64,000 nucleotides of DNA from the NCBI RefSeq assembly GCF_016757755.1, contig NZ_CP068437.1, positions 682,001 through 746,000 of the forward strand, written 5' to 3'. Position numbers and translations under genes: made by a program. Below are positions 1 through 8,074 of this stretch, piece after piece. The notes below the pieces were generated by a model that saw only the letters and a program-made list of their open reading frames with translations, was not told the origin of the DNA and searched no databases. Positions within the stretch are counted from its first letter, which is position 1. Each line of letters starts with the position of its first letter. This stretch comes from Shewanella sp. KX20019. Lineage in GTDB: Bacteria > Pseudomonadota > Gammaproteobacteria > Enterobacterales > Shewanellaceae.

Positions 1-392
1 ACAAGCCAATAAAAGTAACATCACCATTTTTTGAAATGCGGGCAACAAAATCTGAAGCTATTGAATGGGCTTTATGTAATGGCTTTACAATAGATGATTT
101 AACAAGAACAGTTTCTTGTATGTTTGTTGAAGAAGTTGGCCATCAATGCGGAACGTGTTTTAAATGTTTCACACGTTATATGGCGTTTTTATATAACGGC
201 ATTGATGTTTATAAACAATATCAAAATCATCCATTTTCAAAAGCTGAAAATCTAAATAATGTTTTTGATCGCGTTTCTAACAGTGATTATATATACACGG
301 AAGCAATGAGATATTTTTTAAAGTTAAGTGATGAATATGATGTTGCATTTGCTCTTAGTTCAAGGTCAATTAATAACTATTTGAAAAAATAG
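1..392 (+). CDS. QueC-like PP-loop protein, C-terminal part (cut by window edge)
   Basis: The frame is open to the left edge of the window, so only the last ~130 residues are seen. They resemble the C-terminus of QueC (7-cyano-7-deazaguanine synthase): an ...SPF.E..KSEAI segment, then S-C followed by C-G-T-C-F-K-C-F-T-R, which matches the QueC zinc site (SC...CGxCxxC..R). QueC converts 7-carboxy-7-deazaguanine to preQ0 using ATP and ammonia. Some phages carry it to make 7-deazaguanine in their DNA. The PP-loop ATP site would be upstream and is not visible. The gene is A+T-rich like the tail genes that follow and ends at a terminator. It could instead be another zinc-binding PP-loop ATPase; I am moderately sure of the family and unsure of the substrate. 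Confidence 0.55.
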   Translation, partial: KPIKVTSPFFEMRATKSEAIEWALCNGFTIDDLTRTVSCMFVEEVGHQCGTCFKCFTRYMAFLYNGIDVYKQYQNHPFSKAENLNNVFDRVSNSDYIYTEAMRYFLKLSDEYDVAFALSSRSINNYLKK

Positions 393-418
393 TTTTATTT
401 TATTCTAAACAATGAGGG

Positions 419-441
419 GCCGCATTTAGCGGCTTTTTTTT
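419..441 (+). terminator. Rho-independent terminator after the QueC-like gene
   Basis: A 5-bp GCCGC/GCGGC stem with loop ATTTA is followed directly by eight T residues. The T-run ends at the base before the ATG of the next gene. That gene therefore seems to be read from another promoter, or only by readthrough. Confidence 0.75.
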
Positions 442-1638
442 ATGATATTAAATGGCGATTTTTTCAAGGCTGGAAACCATAGGCTTAAAACTGATGTTGA
501 AGAAGTTCAATTTTATTTTGAAGTTAGAAACAAAGAAACGTTAATTGTTGGCATTAATCATCTAGTATCAAAACTAAAAGAAAAAGTTACCCATGATGAA
601 ATAAATAATTCATTGCGATTTGCTACTTATAACACTTTGCCATGGGAACGCATCATTGAAAAATATGATGGTTATCTTCCAATTGAAATAAAAGCAGTTG
701 AAGAAGGCACACTTGTTCAACCAAGAACACCGTTCTTAACTATCAATATAAAAGATCCTGAATTCTTTTGGTTAGGCACTCACATTGAAACCTTCATTTT
801 CAAATCAATTTATCCCGCTTCAACTATTGCAACACGATGCTTGAACATCAAAAATTTCTTGTTGAAATATGGGATTGAACACTTTGGGCAGTATGGCGGG
901 CGCGGTTATAGGTCCGATGAAGAAGATTCTTTATGTTCGATGGCATATAGCCTGGTTTTTGATTTACAGCCCGCTATGGCTGGCAAGCTTTGGCATTATC
1001 ATCCTGAACATAGGGTTTATGGTGAAACAGTAGCCGGGGAACATAACACTGTTCTTATTTATGGTGAAGATTACATTTTAAGCCAGGTTCAAAAGTATGG
1101 CGGGTTTATTCATTCTGATACATACGATTTTGATAATTTTATCAACAAGCTTCAACAAAATGAAAACCATATTGTTATTGGTCTTGATTCCGGCGATATG
1201 GAAGAAGAAATTTTTAAATGCGCTGAAATGCTTAATGAACGTTTCTTTCATCAAATTATGGATGGCAAGAAATTATTAAATGGATTTTCAATTTGCCAGG
1301 TTAAAAGCGTTTCAAATGAAAGCCTTCAAAGAATTGTTCATAAGATTCATCAATCAGAATGGCATAAATCAAATTTCATTCTTGGTTTAGGTGGCTTTAT
1401 TTGTCATGACACTGATCGTGATGATCAGGGTTTTAATTACCAGGTTTGCGCGGTGAAAATAAATGGAACCTGGGAAGGGCGCGGCAAAACTCCAAAAGAT
1501 ATAAATAAACATTCTATTTCTGGTTATTTTGATGTTGGTGAATCAATTTTGAATCATGGTGTTGTTGGAAACGTTTTAACTTTTCAAGAAATAAAAGAAA
1601 ACGTTAAAAGATATATAAGGAATAATGATGGTAACTGA
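442..1638 (+). CDS. NAMPT/NadV-like phosphoribosyltransferase homologue with altered active site
   Basis: This 398-residue protein aligns along most of its length with nicotinamide phosphoribosyltransferase, which makes NMN from nicotinamide and PRPP. The strongest stretch is EKYDGYLPIEIKAVEEG (73-89) followed by a DPE.FWL..HIET block (105-117). Also seen are GRG (153-155, Arg154 like NAMPT Arg196), AGEHNT (His201 like catalytic His247), SDTYDF (225-230) and LDSGD (248-252, Asp249 like Asp313). By my alignment from memory, the equivalents of Asp219, Arg311 and Asp354 are Pro/Gln, Gly and Lys, and the N-terminal K-x-T-H motif is gone. It may be inactive or use another substrate. Its end overlaps the next tail gene, and it shares the A+T-rich composition of the prophage. 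No good ribosome-binding site precedes the ATG. Confidence 0.7.
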   Translation: MILNGDFFKAGNHRLKTDVEEVQFYFEVRNKETLIVGINHLVSKLKEKVTHDEINNSLRFATYNTLPWERIIEKYDGYLPIEIKAVEEGTLVQPRTPFLTINIKDPEFFWLGTHIETFIFKSIYPASTIATRCLNIKNFLLKYGIEHFGQYGGRGYRSDEEDSLCSMAYSLVFDLQPAMAGKLWHYHPEHRVYGETVAGEHNTVLIYGEDYILSQVQKYGGFIHSDTYDFDNFINKLQQNENHIVIGLDSGDMEEEIFKCAEMLNERFFHQIMDGKKLLNGFSICQVKSVSNESLQRIVHKIHQSEWHKSNFILGLGGFICHDTDRDDQGFNYQVCAVKINGTWEGRGKTPKDINKHSISGYFDVGESILNHGVVGNVLTFQEIKENVKRYIRNNDGN

Positions 1639-2122
1639 TGCAGAACGTGAAGCTTATGCAAGCTGTAAATCAACAAACGTAACCTTATACACAATCCAAC
1701 TTGATCATTCTTCATTTACAAAACCTTTAAGAATCGTTGCAGATAATGAACCATTAAAAACAACAAAAGATGGCGCTGATATAGAATACCTTCCTTTTTA
1801 TTTTCAAATAACAAGGCCGCCAATTTCTGAAGAACCTGATCCTGTAATTAAAGTAAGCGTTGATAATGTTTCAGGTTATTTAACACCTTACTTTGAAGAT
1901 GCAGCAAAAACACCTGAATTAATAACGTTAACGTTTCGCCCTTACCTTTGGAATGATTCAGGTGATGAAGCAATCATTACTGAATTAAGTGAAATGTCTT
2001 TATTGGTTAGAAGTGCAAGTGTTAACACATCATCAATAAGCATTACCGCCGCTTTAGTTAATCCCGCAAATACGCCGTTTCCAAATGAAACATATACACC
2101 TGAACGTTTCCCGGGGCTTTAA
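1628..2122 (+). CDS. DUF1833-like phage tail protein
   Basis: A 164-residue protein with no signal peptide or membrane segment. It begins M-V-T-D-A-E-R-E-A-Y and is rich in beta-prone sequence, as expected of the DUF1833 family that sits just before the NlpC/P60 peptidase and J-like fibre genes in siphophage tail modules. I infer a role at the tail tip, but the biochemical function of the family is not established. Two ATG codons are adjacent (1625 and 1628). AGGA at 1618-1621 is better spaced for the second, so that start is used. The start lies inside the 3' end of the NAMPT-like gene (11 bases shared), suggesting translational coupling. The next gene begins 2 bases after its stop. Confidence 0.6.
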   Translation: MVTDAEREAYASCKSTNVTLYTIQLDHSSFTKPLRIVADNEPLKTTKDGADIEYLPFYFQITRPPISEEPDPVIKVSVDNVSGYLTPYFEDAAKTPELITLTFRPYLWNDSGDEAIITELSEMSLLVRSASVNTSSISITAALVNPANTPFPNETYTPERFPGL

Positions 2123-2124
2123 AT

Positions 2125-2514
2125 ATGGATTGGGTTATTCCTTTTCTTGGTCGCAAATGGGTGAACCAGGAACAAGATTGCTGGAAGCTGATTCAAGACG
2201 TTTACAAAGAACGTTTGAACATCATTCTTCCTGATATTTGCATCAATGCAGATGATTTGAAAACGGTCCTGAATGCTTTCAAAAATGAAGATTATTTGAA
2301 GATTTGGGAACCGATTGATGAACCTGAAAACCTTTGTTTGGTTTTCTTTTCTACTCACAAAAACCCTTCACATGTTGCCGTTTATTTAGATGTTGAGGAC
2401 GGCAGATATTTACATTCTTATCAGGGCGCGGGTTCTGTTTGTCAGACCATTGTTGATGCTGAAATCAACGGTTGGAACAGGCCCAAATTTTATAGGTATC
2501 GTGGCCATGATTGA
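2125..2514 (+). CDS. NlpC/P60-type tail-tip peptidase
   Basis: A 129-residue protein with the NlpC/P60 arrangement. Cys19 lies in the context Q-D-C-W-K-L-I at the start of a helix, and His83 lies in P-S-H-V-A-V-Y-L. His97 (Y-L-H-S-Y) may be the third polar residue. In lambda-like phages the matching protein (gpK family) is part of the tail tip and cuts cell-wall peptides during DNA entry or tail assembly. Its place between the DUF1833 gene and the J-like gene fits that role exactly. The last 8 bases overlap the J-like start, so the two are probably translationally coupled. It has no signal peptide, as expected for a virion protein. The family assignment is fairly secure, while the cleaved bond is not shown. 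Confidence 0.8.
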   Translation: MDWVIPFLGRKWVNQEQDCWKLIQDVYKERLNIILPDICINADDLKTVLNAFKNEDYLKIWEPIDEPENLCLVFFSTHKNPSHVAVYLDVEDGRYLHSYQGAGSVCQTIVDAEINGWNRPKFYRYRGHD

Positions 2515-5500
2515 AACTAATAAAAAAGTTGTTTGGCTTAATAACCCGTTCGATATTGCTGATCATGATGTTTATGAAGTAAAGCCTGGGCAAACAATTC
2601 AAGATTGGGTTAATGAAAATGGTGGCGTTGAAATTCTTAATGTTCGCCCAACAATTTGCTATTACAACGGCAAACAAATCATGCGTGATGATTATAAAAA
2701 TATCACAATTGAAAAAAGTGTTGCCTTTATTACTTTACCTGAAGGCGGTAAGGGTGGTTCAAATCCGCTTCAAATAGTCGCAATGGTAGCAATTGCCGTT
2801 CTTGCTGTTTATACAGGTGGTGCGGCGGCTGCAATGTATGGCGGTGCGACAACCGTTGCCGGGGCAACAGCTTCAGCCGTTACAGTTATGGCGGTTAACA
2901 TGGCGGGGGCGGCAATCATGAGCGCCATTATTGGCCCGCCTGAAGCCCCAAACAATTCAATGAGCCAACCAAGCCCAACATATAGCTTACAAGCGCAAGG
3001 CAACGCCGCCAGGATTGGCGCAGCAATCCCCGTAATCTATGGAACAAATAGAATCTATCCTGATTTTGCGGCGCAACCATACGCAATTTTTGAAGGAAAT
3101 AATCAATACCTTCATCAGCTTTTTGTAATTGGGCAAGGTGATATTGATGTAAGCAAGGTTCTTTTTGAAGATACAAGCGTAGATAATTTTGATGCTGATA
3201 TTGAAGTTGTAAAACCTAACAAGCCAGTGACTTTATTTCATTCAGCAGTTATCCAGGCATCCACGGCGGGTGGCCAGGGATTAGAATCTAAAGGCACACA
3301 AGGCCCTTATGTAATCGGCGGACCAAAAGACACGTTCACAAAGCTTGCGGCTGATGTGGTGTTTCCTGGTGGCTTAATGACGTTTAATGATGAAGGTGAT
3401 GAAAAATCCGCTTCAGTTGGGCTTCAAGTTATTGCTGAAGTTATAACCGATAAAGGGATAGCAACTGGCGGAACTGTAATTTTATATGCTGGAACTGTTA
3501 CACGCTGTACCAGAACAGCGCAAAGATTAACCTTTTCACAAGAAGTGCCTGAAGCCCGCTATCAAATAAAGTTTGTTAGAACAACGGGGAAAGGCGGAAG
3601 TAAAACAACTGATGCCTTACAAATTGGCAGTGTTAAAGGGTTCAAGAAGCATGATAACAAGTATGGTGATCTTACTCTTTTAGCCATCAAAGTAAGAGCA
3701 AATGAAAACCTAAGCAATGCAGCAAGCAGAAAAATCAATTGTATAGCCAAGGGTAAAATCAGAGAGTGGACACAAAAAAACGGTTGGAGTAATCCAGTAT
3801 ATTCTTCAAATCCGGCCTGGGTTTTTGCTGATGTATGCCGTGCCAGGTATGGCGGAAATTATGAAGATGGAAGAATTGATTTGCTTGGCCTGGAACAACT
3901 GGCCGCAAAGTTCAAGGTAAGAAAAGACAGCTTCAACGGTATCTTTGATTCACAAACAAATATTTCAAATGCTCTTAAAAAAGTTTCTCAAGTAGTCAGA
4001 TCAACGCCTGTTAAACAAGGCAACTTGATCAGGATGATTCGAGATCAACGCCAACAGATACCTTCAACCGTTTTCAGCCATGCAAACATTAAAGATTTCA
4101 GTATTGATTTTGTGATGCACGGTGAAGAAAGTTCTGATTCAATCCGGGCCATGTATTTTGATTCTGAAACGGGATACAAGCAAGGTGAGGTTCTTTGTAA
4201 ACTTCCAGGAAGCAGCGCAACCAAACCAAAAGAATTAATGTTCTTTGGCATTACTAACCGGGCGCAAGCTTGGCGTGAAGGCATTTATCATATTAGTTCG
4301 AGTACATACCGCCGTTCATTTGTTAATTTTAAAACTGAAATGGAAGGTTACATTCCTTCTTATGGTGATGTTGTTCTTGTTAACCATTATCTTTTAAATC
4401 CTGATGCAATGTTTTCAGGGCTGGTTATATATCAAAAAGATTCTGAAATAACACTTTCCGTTTCTATTGGTGGTGACGTTGGCGATATGTGGCTAATGAG
4501 TTTAAGGGATGATGAAGGCCGCCCTTCAAAAGCAATCCGTGTAACCAAAATTTCAGATAATGTTGTTAAGGCAAATGAAACGCTTCCATTCGTTCCAAAC
4601 ACAAACCCAAATAATGAAAGAACACATTTTGTTATGGGCAAAGGTAATGATTGGGCAGCCAGGGTGAAAATCATTGGTGTTGAACCTGGATATGATGATC
4701 AGATTAAAATTTCAGGTGTAATTGAAGATGATCGTGTTCATGAAGATGGTGATGAAGGCCAGATTCCAGGGAAAACATTTTTTCAGACCATGAGCAAATT
4801 TAGCCCGGTTATTGTTGGGCTATCAGCAACACAAGGCGGGACCAAAAGAAATCCGATGATTTATGTTCATTGGGCTGATGTTCAAGGTATTAAATATTAT
4901 GAAGTTGAAGCCAGTTTTGATGCTGGTACAACCTGGCAGCCAATGGGTAAACCTGTTGAACCAAATATTCAATTCCGTGTTCCACCTGGTTCAATGATAG
5001 TAAGAGTGGCCGCAAATGCCAAGATGCGAGGCAAGTGGGAACAAATCACGCTTAATGCCGGGGCTGAATTTTCAACGCCTAAAGCCGTTGTGATAAATCT
5101 TGATTCACCATTCACCGGGAAAAGTTTAAAAGCTTCCTGGGCGGCTGAACCTTCAGCTATTTATTACCGCATTCAGATGATTTATAAAGGCGCTTTGCTT
5201 CGTGAGCTTTACCAGGAAGCAACAAAGACTTCTTATGAATATACACATCTAATGGGGGCAAATGATGGCGCTGGCCGAGTATTAACAATAAAAGTTTGCG
5301 CACAGAACGCCAATGAAGTTCAGGGGCCTTGGACAGAGTTCACAGCAACAAACCCCCCACCGCCAAAGATTCCTTCAACAGCGGTCTATACAGAGGGTTT
5401 CATGGATGCCGTAATGCTGAAATTAACCTATTCAGCCCCGGCAGATTTTGACCAATTTGTGATTCATGGAAGTACAAACAAAGGCTTCCCGGTAACTATT

Positions 5501-7222
5501 GCAAACATTATTGCCTATGATAGATCTTCAAATCCTTCATTCAACGTGCCAACAAAAGCCGGGTTTTATATCCGAATTGCGGCGGCTGATGTATGGGGCA
5601 TTGATGGCTTAAATTATTCTGATGAAATCAAGATTGAAAACATTCGTGATGTGATTAATGAAATCAAAGGTTCTGTTACTGAAGAATTTCTTGATGAAGC
5701 TTTGAAGGAAGATATTCAAGCGATCCGTGATAAAGCTGGCCTGAATGCTTCAGCAATTACCAGGCTTGAAATTGTTGATACCAACACGGCAAAAGAAATC
5801 AAAGATATAAAAAGCGTTAACGCTGGCCAACAAACTTCTTTAACTGAAGTGAATAAATCGGTTGATGGTATCGAGGCAATGAAGGCGGTTGTTATTGATA
5901 ACAATGGCACTGTTAGCGGCTATAAACTTGTAAGTAAAATGAATGATGCTGGTACGCCAGTTTCACAAATGAGCTTTGCGGTTGATAAGTTCTTTGTTGT
6001 TGATCCAGCCAATAAAAACAGCCTTCCTTTTGTTATTGATACCAAAACAAAAAGCGTTGTAATTGGTGATACTCTTATTCGTGATGGTTCAATTGTCGCT
6101 GATAAACTAAGTGTTACTAATCTATCAGCAATCACGGCAAACCTGGGAACTGTAACAAGCGGAACATTCACAACAGGAAACAAAGATTCAGGTAACACAT
6201 ATGCTGTAATTAGTAATAGTGACCACTTTCCACTATGGATAGGACAGGGTGAAAAAAATGATGCTAATGCCGTTTTATCAATTTCTGATACAGGATATTT
6301 AAAAGCCAGGGGCCAAATTGAATGTGAAGAAGGAAAGTTTCTTTTAGGCCAAACCACAGAAGGTGGTTATACAAGCCTTAACGGTGCGGGTGAACTTCAC
6401 AACTATAATTATATAGTTGAACGTGATGGAACGCTTAAAGCCCAAGATGCACAGTTGAGAAACGTCCATCTTGAAGGTTCACTTGATGCACAAAACATAT
6501 CAGTTAACGCATTGAATTCAACAATCACAGGGGCCAATATTGTTGGCAAAACAATCATTGCTGATATGTTTATTGGTCCTATTGGAGACTTTAAAGAAGC
6601 GCATCTTGTAGCAAACAATTATTATTATGGTCCTAATGGCAAAATTGCAAAAGGTCTTTGGATTAGTTCAAATCCATCAGGTTCAATTGCAAACATTAAA
6701 GGGAAGGGCTATGAAGCCTATCTGAAATCACCAACTTCAGCCAAGTATAGTGGTAGTGCTGGCGGCGGTGGTCTTGGTACTTATACCGCTATTTTAGATG
6801 ACGCTTATTCTGCAATCACTAGAAATGCAAAGATTGTGAAGGGGCGGCTGAAATCAACATCAGTTTCATGTTCAATTTATTTAAAATTAAACACAAGAAT
6901 CAAAACGGCTGTGGGCAAAGGTCATTCGGCTGTTACTGGTAAATATAGCACCATTAAAATTTATTCTGGTGCAACATTATTGGGACAAAGCACAATTCCT
7001 GAAACCATAAGCGGAACGTTTAAAGTCGGTCCTTATAATCTGCAAATTAACCGGGTTGTAACTGGTGGTTCTAAGGCTGGCGCGACTTATGGGCCAATTG
7101 AAGTGAAAGGAACCATTACCATTCCATTTGCAAAGGAATCATCAAACGATAGGATCAAGCTTGTTCTTGTTGCAGAATCAAACAATAACACGTTAAGGAT
7201 TAACACAACATATTTACCATAA
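2507..7222 (+). CDS. J-like tail tip / host-specificity protein
   Basis: The protein has 1571 residues from an ATG that overlaps the preceding stop; a longer upstream frame lies wholly inside the peptidase gene and is unlikely. Residues ~1-80 are gpI-like. Residues ~85-145 are a long Ala/Gly-rich hydrophobic stretch like the membrane-active part of gpI/J fusions. Next come the large J core, fibronectin-III-like repeats (~780-1010), a probable coiled coil (~1050-1130) and a DUF1983-type stalk with S-F-A-V-D-K-F-F-V-V. The C-terminal ~400 residues are Gly/Ser/Thr-rich and probably form the receptor-binding tip. J proteins form the trimeric tail tip that binds an outer-membrane receptor. This is the host-range determinant of the prophage, and the C-terminus is the part most likely to vary between relatives. 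Confidence 0.85.
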   Translation: MIETNKKVVWLNNPFDIADHDVYEVKPGQTIQDWVNENGGVEILNVRPTICYYNGKQIMRDDYKNITIEKSVAFITLPEGGKGGSNPLQIVAMVAIAVLAVYTGGAAAAMYGGATTVAGATASAVTVMAVNMAGAAIMSAIIGPPEAPNNSMSQPSPTYSLQAQGNAARIGAAIPVIYGTNRIYPDFAAQPYAIFEGNNQYLHQLFVIGQGDIDVSKVLFEDTSVDNFDADIEVVKPNKPVTLFHSAVIQASTAGGQGLESKGTQGPYVIGGPKDTFTKLAADVVFPGGLMTFNDEGDEKSASVGLQVIAEVITDKGIATGGTVILYAGTVTRCTRTAQRLTFSQEVPEARYQIKFVRTTGKGGSKTTDALQIGSVKGFKKHDNKYGDLTLLAIKVRANENLSNAASRKINCIAKGKIREWTQKNGWSNPVYSSNPAWVFADVCRARYGGNYEDGRIDLLGLEQLAAKFKVRKDSFNGIFDSQTNISNALKKVSQVVRSTPVKQGNLIRMIRDQRQQIPSTVFSHANIKDFSIDFVMHGEESSDSIRAMYFDSETGYKQGEVLCKLPGSSATKPKELMFFGITNRAQAWREGIYHISSSTYRRSFVNFKTEMEGYIPSYGDVVLVNHYLLNPDAMFSGLVIYQKDSEITLSVSIGGDVGDMWLMSLRDDEGRPSKAIRVTKISDNVVKANETLPFVPNTNPNNERTHFVMGKGNDWAARVKIIGVEPGYDDQIKISGVIEDDRVHEDGDEGQIPGKTFFQTMSKFSPVIVGLSATQGGTKRNPMIYVHWADVQGIKYYEVEASFDAGTTWQPMGKPVEPNIQFRVPPGSMIVRVAANAKMRGKWEQITLNAGAEFSTPKAVVINLDSPFTGKSLKASWAAEPSAIYYRIQMIYKGALLRELYQEATKTSYEYTHLMGANDGAGRVLTIKVCAQNANEVQGPWTEFTATNPPPPKIPSTAVYTEGFMDAVMLKLTYSAPADFDQFVIHGSTNKGFPVTIANIIAYDRSSNPSFNVPTKAGFYIRIAAADVWGIDGLNYSDEIKIENIRDVINEIKGSVTEEFLDEALKEDIQAIRDKAGLNASAITRLEIVDTNTAKEIKDIKSVNAGQQTSLTEVNKSVDGIEAMKAVVIDNNGTVSGYKLVSKMNDAGTPVSQMSFAVDKFFVVDPANKNSLPFVIDTKTKSVVIGDTLIRDGSIVADKLSVTNLSAITANLGTVTSGTFTTGNKDSGNTYAVISNSDHFPLWIGQGEKNDANAVLSISDTGYLKARGQIECEEGKFLLGQTTEGGYTSLNGAGELHNYNYIVERDGTLKAQDAQLRNVHLEGSLDAQNISVNALNSTITGANIVGKTIIADMFIGPIGDFKEAHLVANNYYYGPNGKIAKGLWISSNPSGSIANIKGKGYEAYLKSPTSAKYSGSAGGGGLGTYTAILDDAYSAITRNAKIVKGRLKSTSVSCSIYLKLNTRIKTAVGKGHSAVTGKYSTIKIYSGATLLGQSTIPETISGTFKVGPYNLQINRVVTGGSKAGATYGPIEVKGTITIPFAKESSNDRIKLVLVAESNNNTLRINTTYLP

Positions 7223-7231
7223 GGGGCCGAA

Positions 7232-7741
7232 ATGGATAATTATTTTACTGATGAATATCAAAGGCAAAAAGTATCAGCCTTTCATGTTGATGGTTTGGTT
7301 GGCCATGTTCTAATCGTTTGTATTGATTATTATGGCTTTCATGAAAGAAATCTTTTTATTGATAGCCTGAAATTAACATCAGGTATTAAAACCTATGAAT
7401 TTTCTGAAGAATTACCGATTGATAGTGAAGGGTATGATCACCTGATTTATTGCGTTGATGATTTCAGTAATTATGAACATTATGAATCAACCAGGCATTT
7501 GACAGATGAATCAGGGATTAAAAAATTAATCATTTGGAATCCCAAGCTTTCTGTTTATTCGATGCCACAAAGGGCGCTTGATAAAACAGATTGGATCATC
7601 ATCAGGGAACTAGAAAAGCGGTTCTTGTCTGATTTACCTATAAGCAAGAAACGTGAGGAATGGCGGGGATTGGCGGATAGATATTTAAAACTATCACCAA
7701 AACCCCCTTTAATTAAACCAGTGGATGAATCAGCCCCATGA
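7232..7741 (+). CDS. Hypothetical prophage protein downstream of the J-like gene
   Basis: A 169-residue protein of unknown function. It is acidic in the first two thirds, rich in Tyr, Phe and Asp, and has no signal peptide, membrane helix or motif I recognise. It starts 9 bases after the J-like stop, behind a plausible ribosome-binding site (AAGGGG), so it belongs to the tail operon. In many siphophages this slot holds a fibre chaperone or an accessory virion protein, but nothing in the sequence proves either. Its last codons form one arm of a hairpin terminator and overlap the convergent parR-like gene by 12 bases. Confidence 0.65.
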   Translation: MDNYFTDEYQRQKVSAFHVDGLVGHVLIVCIDYYGFHERNLFIDSLKLTSGIKTYEFSEELPIDSEGYDHLIYCVDDFSNYEHYESTRHLTDESGIKKLIIWNPKLSVYSMPQRALDKTDWIIIRELEKRFLSDLPISKKREEWRGLADRYLKLSPKPPLIKPVDESAP

Positions 7742-8074
7742 TGGGGCTTTTGCTTTAACTAGATTTTTGTTTTCAATTTTAATATCTGATTTGATAGCCT
7801 GGGCAGGAAATGAATTAACTTTTTGTTCAGGCTTCTTTTCAACGGCATTATCAGAACTATCAAAATTTATAGCCGCTATCAACGCTTTTTTATCAGTGTA
7901 TCCGGCAGATTTAAGAGCCATGATAATCTTGCCAAGGCCAACACGTTCAAGCATGTAACCCATACTAACAAGATTAATAATTGCATCAGTTTGACGATTT
8001 GAATTATTAATATATTCAATTTCATCTTTATGGAATCTAGGATCAAGATAAGCCGTTATTCTTTTTCTAGCCAT
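7730..8074 (-). CDS. ParR/StbB-like partition adaptor
   Basis: A 114-residue protein starting M-A-R-K-R-I-T-A-Y-L-D. The basic, beta-strand-like N-terminus followed by helices (R-F-H-K-D-E-I-E-Y-I-N) is what ribbon-helix-helix ParR/StbB adaptors look like. The C-terminal half is Lys/Ala-rich and probably flexible. ParR binds the centromere parC and caps the ParM filament. Its ATG overlaps the TAA of the parM-like gene (TAATG), the usual parMR coupling. An alternative start 21 bases upstream exists inside the parM-like gene and is less likely. The identification rests mainly on the context of the actin-like gene and on size. It is convergent with the tail operon. Confidence 0.6.
   Translation of the reverse strand: MARKRITAYLDPRFHKDEIEYINNSNRQTDAIINLVSMGYMLERVGLGKIIMALKSAGYTDKKALIAAINFDSSDNAVEKKPEQKVNSFPAQAIKSDIKIENKNLVKAKAPSWG
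7732..7751. terminator. Bidirectional terminator between tail operon and parMR
   Basis: The inverted repeat AGCCCCA/TGGGGCT with loop TGA is followed by TTTT on the plus strand. It lies across the stop codons of the two convergent genes, so it can end both transcripts. Confidence 0.65.

Noticed and set aside
5920..6357. Minus-strand 145-codon frame inside the J-like gene
   Set aside because: It is a shadow of the DUF1983-like region of the J protein, with no motif.
7725..7958. Plus-strand 77-codon frame over the parR-like gene
   Set aside because: It is antisense to the parR-like gene, whose overlap with the parM-like gene and adaptor-like composition are better supported.
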